From positions 106,305 through 170,304 of the forward strand of contig NZ_FNBP01000008.1 of the NCBI RefSeq assembly GCF_900102535.1: DNA of 64,000 nt, read 5' to 3'. Shown here piece by piece: positions 1 to 7,827 of this stretch. Position numbers and translations under genes: made by a program. The notes beneath the pieces are model-generated. The model saw only the letters and a list, made by a program, of their open reading frames with translations, had not been told where the DNA came from and ran no database searches. Numbering within the stretch: position 1 is the first letter of the stretch; every line of letters begins with the position of its first letter. This DNA comes from Sulfitobacter delicatus. Its GTDB lineage: Bacteria > Pseudomonadota > Alphaproteobacteria > Rhodobacterales > Rhodobacteraceae.

Positions 1-779
1 ACGACCAGTTGGATGTCTCTGAACTGCGCACGCTGGAGGGCAACCCGGTGCGTGTCTGGGATGTGGTGGTCAGCGATGACGGCTTTGGCAATGCCTTGCT
101 GACTTTCCCTGAGGGAGAGACGGTCGTGATGCAGGGGGTCTCGCCCGCCCAGATGTCCACCACCGCGCAGATACAGGCTGCCGGTGTACCTTGTTTTACC
201 GCGGGCACGATGATCCGTACTCCAGACGGCGAAGTGCCGGTCGAGAACCTGCAGGAGGGCGATCTAGTACAAACCCGGGACAACGGGGTGCAACCGGTGA
301 TCTGGGCCGGCCAACGGCATCTCGGTGCGGCGGCCCTTGCGGCCGCGCCGGCGTTGCGCCCGATCCACATCGCTCCCGGTGCGCTGGGCAATGCGCGCGC
401 CTTGCGTCTGTCGTCGCAGCACGCGCTGGCGGTGGACTTACCCGGGGCGGGCGCGTCGCTCTTGCGGGCAGGTCGCGCCGCCCGGATCGCGGGTGGAGGC
501 ATTCGTGTGGCGCAGGGGGTTCGGGAGGTCACCTATGTGCATATCATGCTGGAGCGGCACGAGATCGTCTTTGCCAACGGCACCCCGGCTGAAAGTTTCT
601 ACCCCGGTCCTTGGGGGCTGCGCATGATGGGGATGCGGGCGCTGAACGGCATCGCGCGGGCTCTGCCGGGGCTTGGGCGCGGGCCTGTGGGTACGCTCTA
701 TGGACCGCAGGTTCACGCGTTGACAACCAGTGCAGCCATGCCAGAGCGGGTGGACGATCTGCGTCCGGCTTGGGGGTAG
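1..779 (+). CDS. Hint-domain protein, 5' partial
   Basis: The reading frame is open to the left edge, so the TTG at 9 is probably not the true start and the N-terminus lies outside the window. The visible 256 residues carry a Hint (hedgehog/intein) domain: it begins at CFTAGTMIRTPDG (Cys about 62), continues with VENLQEGDLVQT, and has a later SSQHALAV block and a VTYVH-ERHEIVFANG block. In Roseobacter-group bacteria such domains sit at the C-terminus of large secreted proteins, where the Cys-led fold can self-process. That role is family knowledge, not shown here. The C-terminal residues 190-256 carry no motif I recognise. No export signal can be seen because the N-terminus is missing. Confidence 0.85.
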   Translation, partial: DQLDVSELRTLEGNPVRVWDVVVSDDGFGNALLTFPEGETVVMQGVSPAQMSTTAQIQAAGVPCFTAGTMIRTPDGEVPVENLQEGDLVQTRDNGVQPVIWAGQRHLGAAALAAAPALRPIHIAPGALGNARALRLSSQHALAVDLPGAGASLLRAGRAARIAGGGIRVAQGVREVTYVHIMLERHEIVFANGTPAESFYPGPWGLRMMGMRALNGIARALPGLGRGPVGTLYGPQVHALTTSAAMPERVDDLRPAWG

Positions 780-784
780 GGCGG

Positions 785-1243
785 TCAGGTAATCGCTTCG
801 AGCTGTTCTTTGCTAAGGTCGCCCGGCACGATGGTAATCGGCACCGGCAGCGACCCGGCCGCGCGGGTAAGTTGGGTGACCAGCGGGCCGGGGCCTTGCT
901 TGCGGTCACCGCTGGCGCCGAGGACCAGCACGCCAATGCTGGGATCGTCGGAAAGCTGCTGAATGATCTCTTCGGTCGGCTCGCCCTCACGGATCACCAA
1001 CTCGGGGTCGACGCCCTGCTTATCGCGCATCCATTTCGCGAAGACTTCAAAGTGCACTTCGATCCGCTCACGCGCTTCTTCGCGCATCAGATCCCCGACG
1101 CCGATCCAGTGATTGAACTCTTCGGGCGGGATCACCGACAGCACGGCGACACCGCCGCCGGTACGGGCTGCGCGTAGGGCTGCAAAACGCATCGCGTTGA
1201 GGCATTCGGTACTATCGTCCAGCACCACTAGGAATTTCCGCAT
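785..1243 (-). CDS. Universal stress protein, UspA family
   Basis: 152 residues, the normal length of a single-domain Usp. The N-terminus MRKFLVVLDDS is the first beta strand and acidic residue of the fold. The C-terminal part holds a GASGDRKQGPGPLVTQL stretch, which matches the G-x2-G-x9-G-type ATP-binding loop of ATP-binding Usps reasonably but not perfectly. The ATG at 1243 was chosen over an adjacent in-frame TTG because a GAGAGG ribosome site lies just upstream. It converges tail-to-tail with the Hint gene. Expected to be a cytosolic nucleotide-binding stress protein; the specific role cannot be read from sequence. Confidence 0.9.
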   Translation of the reverse strand: MRKFLVVLDDSTECLNAMRFAALRAARTGGGVAVLSVIPPEEFNHWIGVGDLMREEARERIEVHFEVFAKWMRDKQGVDPELVIREGEPTEEIIQQLSDDPSIGVLVLGASGDRKQGPGPLVTQLTRAAGSLPVPITIVPGDLSKEQLEAIT

Positions 1244-1333
1244 CAAACCTCTCTTTGCACCGCTTTAGGGGGCGCTGCGATCATGGCGCGGGGGCGCGGC
1301 GCTGGCAATTGTTTTTGCCCGCGCCGCCGCCGG

Positions 1334-2212
1334 TTACCCGCGCTGGCTGGCAGCCCAGTCCCAATACATTTCGCGCACTTGGCGCGTGATCGGGTTCTGG
1401 TTCGGGCCAGTGCCATATTGCGTGTCGTCAAAGGCGCTGACCGGGGTGACTTTCATCATATTGCCGGACAGAAAGACTTCGTCCGCCGCATGGAAATCGT
1501 CAAAGGTCAGAACCTTCTCATGCACCTTCATACCCGCCTCGCGCATGTTCGACATGTGCCGCGCGCGGGTGATCCCGGCAAGGAAGGTGCCGTTCGGGAT
1601 GGGGGTAAAGACCTCGCCATCCTTGACCATAAAGACATTGGCGCTGGCGCTTTCGGCGACATTGCCCATGGCATCGGCGACCAGCGCGTTGCCGAACCCT
1701 TTGGACCGCGCCTCGACCATCATGCGGGCGTTGTTGGGGTAAAGGCAGCCTGCCTTGGCGTTGACCACATTGTCTTCCAGCACCGGGCGGCGGAAGCGGG
1801 TGCGGGTGAGGGTGGTCGCAGCCTCGGGCGGGGCCATTGGGATGGCCTCAAGGCTGATCGCAAAGCCGGTGGCGCCTTTTAGCGGGACGATGCCCAACTC
1901 GTCCCCCGCCAGCGCCCAATACATCGGCCGGATATAGACCGCCTGATCACGGCCATAGCTCTTCAACCCTTCGCGCACAGCCTCGACCATGGCGTCAGTC
2001 TCAACCGTGGGGGTGATCATCAGCGCCTTGGCCGAGCGGTTGATCCGCGCGCAATGCGCTTCCAGATCGGGGGCCAGCCCATCGAAAAGACGCGCGCCGT
2101 CAAAGACGGTCGTGCCGAGCCACGCACCGTGGTCGGCGGCCTTAATCGTCGGCAGATCGCCGTCGTGCCACGTGCCGTTAAAATAGGTCTTGATGTCGGT
2201 GCCGGTGGCCAT
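1334..2212 (-). CDS. ilvE: Branched-chain amino acid aminotransferase (class IV PLP)
   Basis: 292 residues of the fold-type IV aminotransferase family, which moves the amino group between glutamate and the 2-keto acids of Leu, Ile and Val. The PLP lysine is in NVVNAKAGCLYPNN (about residue 152), followed by NVAESASANVF and GNMMKVTPVSAFD, all characteristic of this class. The open frame extends 41 codons upstream, but the ATG at 2212 starts the family-typical MATGTDIKTYFNG. A D-amino-acid aminotransferase or 4-amino-4-deoxychorismate lyase is a less likely alternative because of the N-terminal TTVFDGARLFDG pattern. It may be co-transcribed with the small gene 11 bp upstream. Confidence 0.9.
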   Translation of the reverse strand: MATGTDIKTYFNGTWHDGDLPTIKAADHGAWLGTTVFDGARLFDGLAPDLEAHCARINRSAKALMITPTVETDAMVEAVREGLKSYGRDQAVYIRPMYWALAGDELGIVPLKGATGFAISLEAIPMAPPEAATTLTRTRFRRPVLEDNVVNAKAGCLYPNNARMMVEARSKGFGNALVADAMGNVAESASANVFMVKDGEVFTPIPNGTFLAGITRARHMSNMREAGMKVHEKVLTFDDFHAADEVFLSGNMMKVTPVSAFDDTQYGTGPNQNPITRQVREMYWDWAASQRG

Positions 2213-2223
2213 GTCGCGGGTCC

Positions 2224-2454
2224 TTAAGAGTTGCTTCGGTAGATGCCTTCGGGCAGGTTCAGCGCCGCCGTTAGATCGCTTAATTGCGCAGGCGACAGGG
2301 TGATCTTGGCCACACGATCCGTGCGGGGATCCCACTGCTCAATCGTGATCTGCCCGGCAAAGGCAGAGACGGTGACGTCCTCGCGCAGGGGGGCGTCGGA
2401 TTCGTCGATCAGGGTGATGACGGTGGCGTCGAATTCGTGCTCGATGGTAAACAT
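2224..2454 (-). CDS. Conserved small hypothetical protein
   Basis: 76 residues, acidic, with no signal peptide or membrane segment. Its stop is 11 bp before the ilvE start on the same strand, so the two are probably co-transcribed. The pattern of alternating beta-like segments (FTIEHEFDATVITLID, DVTVSAFAGQITIEQW) followed by LSPAQLSDLTAALNLPEG looks like a compact beta-rich domain with a C-terminal helix. I recognise no named family. It is kept as a gene because of coding-like composition, tight spacing to ilvE and a plausible start at 2454. Confidence 0.7.
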   Translation of the reverse strand: MFTIEHEFDATVITLIDESDAPLREDVTVSAFAGQITIEQWDPRTDRVAKITLSPAQLSDLTAALNLPEGIYRSNS

Positions 2455-2576
2455 GAGGGCACATTAGGCTTTGTGCGGATAAGCGCAAGGCCGCCGTCAA
2501 AGCCGCGTGAACGGGGGTGGCAGCGGCGGGGCGGCATGATACACCAAAGGTCGCAAACCTGAGTGAAGGATCCGTC

Positions 2577-3287
2577 GTGAGAGTGAAGAATATCCTTGGC
2601 GTTTTGGGCGCCGCTGTCCTGCTCTCGGCCTGCGAAGTGGTGCCGGTGCAAACGGGTCCGATCCCCTCTGGCACAACCAATTCTCCGCTGCGCAATGCGG
2701 ATGCGGCGGCGCGGAGCTTTGTGCAGGTGGTCCAGACGATTGAGCCTGTGGCAGAGCGTGAATGCCGCGCCCGAACCACCGGGGTGAACTGTGACTTCAG
2801 AATCGTCGTGGATGACAGACCCGGCCAACCTGCGAATGCCTTTCAGACCTTGGATGAGAATGGCCGCCCCATCGTGGCCTTTACGCTCGGGCTGATCGCG
2901 GATGCGCGCAATGATGACGAACTGGCTTTCGTGCTCGGCCATGAGGCCGCGCATCACATCGCCGGACATATCGGGCGTCAGCAACAAAATGCCATGGCGG
3001 GGGCGGTAATCTTTGCTGGCATCGCAACATTGAGCGGTGGCGATGCCAATGCGGTGCGCACCGCGCAGGAGCTTGGCGCGGAGGTGGGCGCGCGGCGCTA
3101 TTCCAAAGATTTTGAACTGGAAGCTGACGCACTTGGTACCATTATCACCGCGCGGGCGGGCTATGACCCGCTGCGCGGGGCGGAGTTCTTTACCCGCATT
3201 CCTGATCCGGGCGACCGCTTTCTGGGAACCCACCCGCCCAATACGGCACGGCTCGACACGGTGCGGCGCACGGCAGCGGGGCTCTGA
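2577..3287 (+). CDS. M48-family metalloprotease, lipoprotein
   Basis: 236 residues from a GTG at 2577, which has a GAAGGA ribosome site 8-13 bp upstream. The longer frame from 2517 would spoil the signal peptide. The N-terminus VRVKNILGVLGAAVLLSAC is a lipoprotein signal with lipobox LLSAC, so the enzyme is probably tethered to a membrane facing the periplasm. The zinc site is HEAAHH (His122, Glu123, His126), and a third ligand is likely in ELEADALG (about Glu182), which is the M48 arrangement. Family members degrade or quality-control envelope proteins (BepA/LoiP type). No TPR domain is present. The next gene starts 4 bp after its stop, so they are likely co-transcribed. Confidence 0.9.
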   Translation: MRVKNILGVLGAAVLLSACEVVPVQTGPIPSGTTNSPLRNADAAARSFVQVVQTIEPVAERECRARTTGVNCDFRIVVDDRPGQPANAFQTLDENGRPIVAFTLGLIADARNDDELAFVLGHEAAHHIAGHIGRQQQNAMAGAVIFAGIATLSGGDANAVRTAQELGAEVGARRYSKDFELEADALGTIITARAGYDPLRGAEFFTRIPDPGDRFLGTHPPNTARLDTVRRTAAGL

Positions 3288-3291
3288 CGGT

Positions 3292-3648
3292 TTGCGCAAA
3301 CTGGGACAGGTGCTGAACGACCGCGGGTCGAAATATGCGGTGTCGGGCTGTCCTGCGGGCAGCCGGACCGAAGTCGATGCCGCTCTCAAATCACTCAAAC
3401 GCGATAAGGCCTATGCCAAGGCCACGCATAACACTTGGGCGGTGTTGTTGTCAGACGGCGGGCCGCTCAAGGGCGACGACGGCGAATCCGGTGCAGGAAT
3501 GGTCATTGTCCGCATGTTGGAGCGGGAAGGGCTGGAGGATCACCTGATTGTCGTGACGCGCTGGTATGGCGGGAAACACTTGGGCGGCGATCGTTTCCGC
3601 CATGTGCAGACCTGCGTGCGTGCCTATCTCGATGAGGTCGGCGCTTAA
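3292..3648 (+). CDS. YigZ/IMPACT N-terminal-domain protein
   Basis: 118 residues from a TTG at 3292, which sits 4 bp after the M48 stop. An upstream in-frame ATG at 3037 lies inside the M48 gene and is rejected. The protein shows the UPF0029/Impact N-terminal fold: SKYAVSGCPAGSRTEVD, then AYAKATHNTWAVLL, DDGESGAG, and VVTRWYGGKHLGGDRF, the last being the hallmark block. Classical YigZ proteins are about 200 residues with a second ferredoxin-like domain; this one ends after the first domain. The family is linked to translation or ribosome-related roles, but the biochemical activity is not settled. The tail overlaps the convergent HlyIII gene by 4 bp. Confidence 0.82.
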   Translation: MRKLGQVLNDRGSKYAVSGCPAGSRTEVDAALKSLKRDKAYAKATHNTWAVLLSDGGPLKGDDGESGAGMVIVRMLEREGLEDHLIVVTRWYGGKHLGGDRFRHVQTCVRAYLDEVGA

Positions 3649-4265
3649 AGGCTCAGGGCAATGGCGGCAAAGAAGCAGGCCGTCGCAATAAGCACGAAAA
3701 CATGCCAGATCGCATTCTGATAGCGCATGCCGGGGTGGGCATAGACCACTGTGCCTGCCGAATAGATCAGCCCGCCCGCAGCCACCAGGGCCAGCGCCGC
3801 GCCGGGCAGATTGTGCCACATCGGATAGATCAGCAGGACCGACAGCCAGCCCATACCGAGGTAAAGCGCCAGTGAGCCGCGCGCATCTGTGCGCCAGAAC
3901 CACAGCTTTGCCACCGCGCCAATCATTGCGAGCGCCCAGACCACGCCCAAGATGCCATAGGCAAAGCCCGAGCCGATCACCATGACCAGCGGTGTATAGG
4001 TGCCTGCAATTTTGAAGTAGATCGCCGCATGATCAAGACGGCCAAGGAAGGCGCGGCTGCGCTCGAAGGGCAGCAGGTGATAGACTGCTGAGGCCGTGAA
4101 AGAAGCGATAACGCAGGCGGCATAAATCGCCGCTGCGGTCATTGTACCTTCTTGCCCCGCAACATGCATCACCAGCAGGATGCTCGCCGGGATCGCAAAG
4201 CTCAGCCCCAGCACATGAACGGTGCCGTCTGCCAGAGTTTCCGCTGTCGAGGTCGGGTAAGCCAT
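3645..4265 (-). CDS. Hemolysin III / PAQR-type membrane protein
   Basis: 206 residues with about seven predicted membrane segments, the PAQR/HlyIII topology. Family landmarks are visible: DGTVHVLGLSFAIPAS in the first segment, SAVYHLLP, LDHAAIYFKIAGTYTP and the late YQNAIWHVFVL histidine. The conserved His/Asp residues are thought to bind a metal and suggest a membrane hydrolase-like site; the bacterial function is uncertain despite the hemolysin name. It converges with the YigZ-like gene (4 bp overlap). Start ATG at 4265 matches the family N-terminus. Confidence 0.88.
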   Translation of the reverse strand: MAYPTSTAETLADGTVHVLGLSFAIPASILLVMHVAGQEGTMTAAAIYAACVIASFTASAVYHLLPFERSRAFLGRLDHAAIYFKIAGTYTPLVMVIGSGFAYGILGVVWALAMIGAVAKLWFWRTDARGSLALYLGMGWLSVLLIYPMWHNLPGAALALVAAGGLIYSAGTVVYAHPGMRYQNAIWHVFVLIATACFFAAIALSL

Positions 4266-4326
4266 GCCCTAAACCTAGCGGGCTAGTATGACCTTTCCAT
4301 GACTGACCCTGCGTAAACTTAGCGGG

Positions 4327-4707
4327 TCACGGTTTGTTGCCATCGATCCAGCGGGACATCAGGGTTTTGTCGCGAAAGCACTCCTGCGGCACGTCGCGAC
4401 GCTTCAGCCGCGCAATCCGCTCGGCAAAGGCGACCTGTTTGGCGGACGGGTAGGCCGCAAATGGCCCGTCGATCACGCGCGGTTTATGCGCCTCGATCCA
4501 AGAAGACAGCGCTGCGCGATCATGTTCGATGCCTTTGGGCAGATCATCACCGGACTTGCGCGCGAGGCTGCGGGCATAGGCCATTTGCTTTTCGGTGGCG
4601 GGCATACGGCGGTCCGCCTGCCGGGGCTGGGCGCTATCGCTACCGCGCGCAGGGCGTGCGCCCTTTTCAGGGTCAAAGATACCGGGAAACTGAGGCTGAA
4701 AAGACAT
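4327..4707 (-). CDS. Hypothetical protein with two tandem 40-residue repeats
   Basis: 126 residues. After a basic, disordered N-terminus (residues 1-33) the protein contains two copies of one module. Copy 1 is PATEKQMAYARSLARKSG..LPKGIEHDRAALSSWIEAHKP and copy 2 is YPSAKQVAFAERIARLKR..VPQECFRDKTLMSRWIDGNKP. The shared pattern is T/SxKQxA(Y/F)AxxxAR, a short loop, then a helix ending in WI(E/D)xxKP. Similar helical modules are appended to some DNA topoisomerase or helicase proteins, which hints at nucleic-acid association; that is inference. An AAGGA ribosome site precedes the ATG at 4707. Confidence 0.75.
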   Translation of the reverse strand: MSFQPQFPGIFDPEKGARPARGSDSAQPRQADRRMPATEKQMAYARSLARKSGDDLPKGIEHDRAALSSWIEAHKPRVIDGPFAAYPSAKQVAFAERIARLKRRDVPQECFRDKTLMSRWIDGNKP

Positions 4708-4840
4708 TTGTCATTCCTTTGCTGCTGTCTTCGATATATAGAACAGAAAGGGAACATTTTCAATGTCTGACGCTAGGTATCCCTCTCGCTTGAGGTATAT
4801 GTAGTGTTCGTAGTTTGGCTTTCCACAATATCGGCTATGT

Positions 4841-5737
4841 TCAGCCGGTCCGAATACGTTCTGCGGCTTCAGCAATCAGTTTTGCGGCGCGTTCCAGTCT
4901 GGCAGCCAACGGTCTGCCCCGTCGCTGTGCCAACCACAGCCCATGCCAGCGTCTTTGCGGCAGGGTGACCTGACGAAGCAGATCCTTTGCGGCAAAGGTC
5001 TCCACCCCACTGCGCGGCAGCAACGTATAGCCAACCCCTCGGGCCACGGCAGCGGGAATTTGGCCGATCTGGTTTATATATCCCCGCAGCTTCAACCGGT
5101 CTGCGCCCGGATAGTCGCCGGGGAAGTTCGCCTGCAGCAGATCGTCGGCATAGGCAAAGCCGTCCGGATGGGCGATGAACCCCCGCGCATTGAGCGCAGC
5201 GAAGCTTGTGATCCGCTCCGGGGCCTCAACCGGCAGGACGAGGCAAAGTTCCTCTTCTCCCAAATGGCGCGCTTCAAGGCGGGCATGGGATGGCTCCTCA
5301 CTCAGCACGCCTAGGTCAAAGCGCCCGTCGAGCAAGCCCGTCCGGATCGTCGGCTGCGGGGCGGCTTCGAGGTGGACGGTGAGGGCGGGGGCGCTCTGCA
5401 TCCAGTCGATTAAAAGCGGGTGGAGCAGCATGGCGAAACTGCCGGAACAGGCGATATGCACCGTGCCGTGATCCGGAAGGTCGGTGGCGATCCGCTCGCG
5501 GAGGTCGTTTTCTTCGCGGCGGCGGGCAAGGCCGGTTTCAAACAGCGCTTCACCTGCTGGGGTGAGCACGAACTTTTTGCCTTGCCGGACGATCAGGGGC
5601 TGGCCGAGTTGGTCCTCAAGCTTGCGCAGATGTTGGGAGACACCGGGCTGGGTCATGTTCAGCCGTTCCGCCGTGCGGGTGAAGTGGCCCATCTCGCAGA
5701 GTGTGGTGAAGGTTTCGAGCCAAGTCGCGTTCAGCAT
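4841..5737 (-). CDS. LysR-family transcriptional regulator
   Basis: 298 residues. The N-terminal winged helix-turn-helix is clear: FTTLCEMGHFTRTAERLNMTQ followed by QHLRKLEDQLGQPL (residues 9-47). The C-terminal part is a periplasmic-binding-protein-like effector domain. The gene is divergent from the VOC gene at 5832 with 94 bp between the starts, the usual arrangement for a LysR protein controlling its neighbour. An ArgP-like identity is possible but not supported by any specific motif. The inducer is unknown. Confidence 0.9.
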   Translation of the reverse strand: MLNATWLETFTTLCEMGHFTRTAERLNMTQPGVSQHLRKLEDQLGQPLIVRQGKKFVLTPAGEALFETGLARRREENDLRERIATDLPDHGTVHIACSGSFAMLLHPLLIDWMQSAPALTVHLEAAPQPTIRTGLLDGRFDLGVLSEEPSHARLEARHLGEEELCLVLPVEAPERITSFAALNARGFIAHPDGFAYADDLLQANFPGDYPGADRLKLRGYINQIGQIPAAVARGVGYTLLPRSGVETFAAKDLLRQVTLPQRRWHGLWLAQRRGRPLAARLERAAKLIAEAAERIRTG

Positions 5738-5831
5738 TAGAACGATCCGTTATGATTCTGATGAGGTTTGATAATTTCACATGAGAGGTGCGCCTGTCTA
5801 TCTCTGCTTCAACGCAAAAAAGGAGACAGCT

Positions 5832-6326
5832 ATGACCACCCCCCGTACATTTTCCCACATCGGCCTTTCGGTGCCGGACCTTGATGCCGCTGTGAAGTTC
5901 TATTCCGAGGTGCTTGGGTTTTACGTCGTGATGCAGCCCACGGAAGCGGTGGAGAACGACACGGCAATCGGCGTCATGTGCACCGACGTCTTTGGCCCCG
6001 GTTGGGGCTCACTGCGCATCGCGCATTTGGCGACGGCGGATGGCATCGGGATCGAGATTTTCGAGTTTCCGGGCAATTACGCACCCGATGAGAAGCTAGA
6101 GCACAAGCGCCACGGGACGTTTCATTTCGCGATCCAGGACCCGGATGTTGAAGGGCTGTCGGAGCGCATTATTGCGGCAGGCGGCAAGCAGCGGATGCCG
6201 GTGCGGGAGTACTATCCGGGTGAAAAGCCTTACCGCATGGTCTATGTCGAAGACCCGTTTGGTATTGTGTTTGAGCTTTATAGCCACAGCTATGAGTTGA
6301 CGTATTCAGCGGGTGCTTATGCGTGA
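5832..6326 (+). CDS. VOC-superfamily (glyoxalase/dioxygenase-like) protein
   Basis: 164 residues from the ATG at 5832, which has an AGGAGA ribosome site. The track start 17 codons upstream lacks one. Two beta-alpha-beta-beta-beta modules are visible, beginning at FSHIGLSVPDLDAAVKFYSE and at GTFHFAIQDPDVEGL. Candidate metal ligands are His (SHIG), Glu (GIEIFEF), His (FHFA) and Glu (VFELYS). YYPGEKPYRMVYVEDPFG is typical of lactoylglutathione lyase or dioxygenase-like members. The substrate cannot be told. It is divergent from a LysR gene that may regulate it. Confidence 0.88.
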   Translation: MTTPRTFSHIGLSVPDLDAAVKFYSEVLGFYVVMQPTEAVENDTAIGVMCTDVFGPGWGSLRIAHLATADGIGIEIFEFPGNYAPDEKLEHKRHGTFHFAIQDPDVEGLSERIIAAGGKQRMPVREYYPGEKPYRMVYVEDPFGIVFELYSHSYELTYSAGAYA

Positions 6327-6335
6327 GGCGGGCCG

Positions 6336-6355
6336 CCGGGGGGCCAGCCCCCCGG
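6336..6355. terminator. GC hairpin between convergent genes
   Basis: A perfect 8-bp stem (CCGGGGGG / CCCCCCGG) with a 4-nt loop lies between the converging VOC and rimO genes. It is followed by an AGTATTTT run and a GGCCAAAAAG stretch. This GC stem plus AGTATTTT-type tail recurs between Rhodobacterales genes in my recollection and probably acts as a bidirectional terminator. Confidence 0.6.
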
Positions 6356-6392
6356 ACCCCCTGAAGTATTTTCGGCCAAAAAGAGGGGGGCG

Positions 6393-7766
6393 TCAGGGGA
6401 GCTGGCGGCCCCATAGGTCGTATTCGCCGGCTTCTTCGACTTCGACTTTGACGATGTCGCCAACTTTGAGGTTTTGGAAATCTTCGTCGATGAAGAGGTT
6501 GCCGTCGATTTCAGGCGCGTCGGCTTTGGTGCGGCAGGTGGCGGCGTCGGCGTCGATCTCGTCCACGATCACGTCGATCTGCTGGCCGAGCTTTGCGGCG
6601 AGTTTGGCCTCGGAGATGGCTTGGGCCTTTTCCATGAAGCGGTCCCAGCGGTCTTGTTTGACCTCTGCTGGCACATGGTCAGGCAGGGCGTTGGACCGCG
6701 CGCCTTCGACGTTTTCATATTGGAAGCAGCCGACGCGGTCGAGTTGCGCTTCGTCAAGCCAGTCGAGCAGGGTTTGGAATTCGGCCTCGGTCTCGCCCGG
6801 GTAGCCGACGATAAAGGTCGAGCGCAGGGTGATGTCGGGGCAGGTGTCGCGCCATGCGGCGATCTCGTCGAGGGTTTTTGACGCGGCCGCCGGGCGGGCC
6901 ATGCGTTTTAGCACATCCGGATGCGCGTGCTGGAAGGGGATGTCGAGGTAAGGCAGCACCAGACCTTCGGCCATCAGCGGGATCAGTTTGCGCACATGGG
7001 GGTAGGGGTAGACGTAGTGCAGCCGCACCCATGCGCCCAAGCTGCCGAGGTCACGCGCCAGATCGGTGATATGGGCGCGGTGGCCGCGGTCTTCGGCGTG
7101 TTTGATGTCAACGCCATAGGCGGAGGTGTCTTGGCTGATGACCAAGAGTTCCTTGACGCCATTGTCGACCAGCCGCTCGGCTTCGCGCATCACCGCATGG
7201 GCGGGGCGCGATTGCAGGCGGCCGCGCATGTCGGGGATGATGCAGAATTTGCACTTGTGGTTACAGCCCTCGGAAATCTTGAGGTAGCTGTAGTGGCGCG
7301 GGGTGAGGGAGACCTGTTGCGCGGGGAGCAGGTCAATGAAGGGATCGGGGCTGGGCGGCACGGCACCATGCACCGCGTCGAGCACCTGTTCATATTGATG
7401 CGGGCCGGTCACGGCGAGGATCTTGGGGTGATGTTCGCGGATGTAGTCCGGCTCGGCCCCGAGGCAGCCGGTGACGATGACCTTGCCGTTTTCCGTCAGC
7501 GCTTCGCCGATCGCATCGAGGCTTTCGGCCTTGGCGCTGTCGAGAAACCCGCAGGTGTTCACGATTACCGCATCGGCGCCGGCGTAGTCTGGCGAGACGC
7601 CATAGCCCTCGGCGCGTAGACGCGTGAGGATGCGCTCGGAATCGACCAGCGCTTTGGGGCAGCCAAGGCTGACCATGCCGATGGTCGGCTGGCCGGGGCG
7701 GGCGGGGTCGCTGATCTTCGCTTGCGGGGCGAGGTCAGGGCGCAGATTGGGTGGGTTTGTGCTCAT
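6393..7766 (-). CDS. rimO: Ribosomal protein S12 methylthiotransferase RimO
   Basis: 457 residues, normal for RimO. It adds a methylthio group to an aspartate of ribosomal protein S12 using two [4Fe-4S] clusters. The N-terminal UPF0004 domain starts [16 protein letters not shown], with further cluster cysteines in NTCGF and VTGCLG. The radical-SAM triad is CNHKCKFC (about residues 168-175). The C-terminus is a TRAM domain. The RimO rather than MiaB assignment rests on [12 protein letters not shown] and [13 protein letters not shown]. The ATG at 7766 was chosen over a 37-codon upstream extension that has no family similarity. It is divergent from the AsmA gene. Confidence 0.95.
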   Translation of the reverse strand: MSTNPPNLRPDLAPQAKISDPARPGQPTIGMVSLGCPKALVDSERILTRLRAEGYGVSPDYAGADAVIVNTCGFLDSAKAESLDAIGEALTENGKVIVTGCLGAEPDYIREHHPKILAVTGPHQYEQVLDAVHGAVPPSPDPFIDLLPAQQVSLTPRHYSYLKISEGCNHKCKFCIIPDMRGRLQSRPAHAVMREAERLVDNGVKELLVISQDTSAYGVDIKHAEDRGHRAHITDLARDLGSLGAWVRLHYVYPYPHVRKLIPLMAEGLVLPYLDIPFQHAHPDVLKRMARPAAASKTLDEIAAWRDTCPDITLRSTFIVGYPGETEAEFQTLLDWLDEAQLDRVGCFQYENVEGARSNALPDHVPAEVKQDRWDRFMEKAQAISEAKLAAKLGQQIDVIVDEIDADAATCRTKADAPEIDGNLFIDEDFQNLKVGDIVKVEVEEAGEYDLWGRQLP

Positions 7767-7827
7767 GGGGTGGCTATAAGGCAAGCAAGTGAGCGGGGAA
7801 AGAGCCGCCGGGCAGGAGGAGAGAGCC

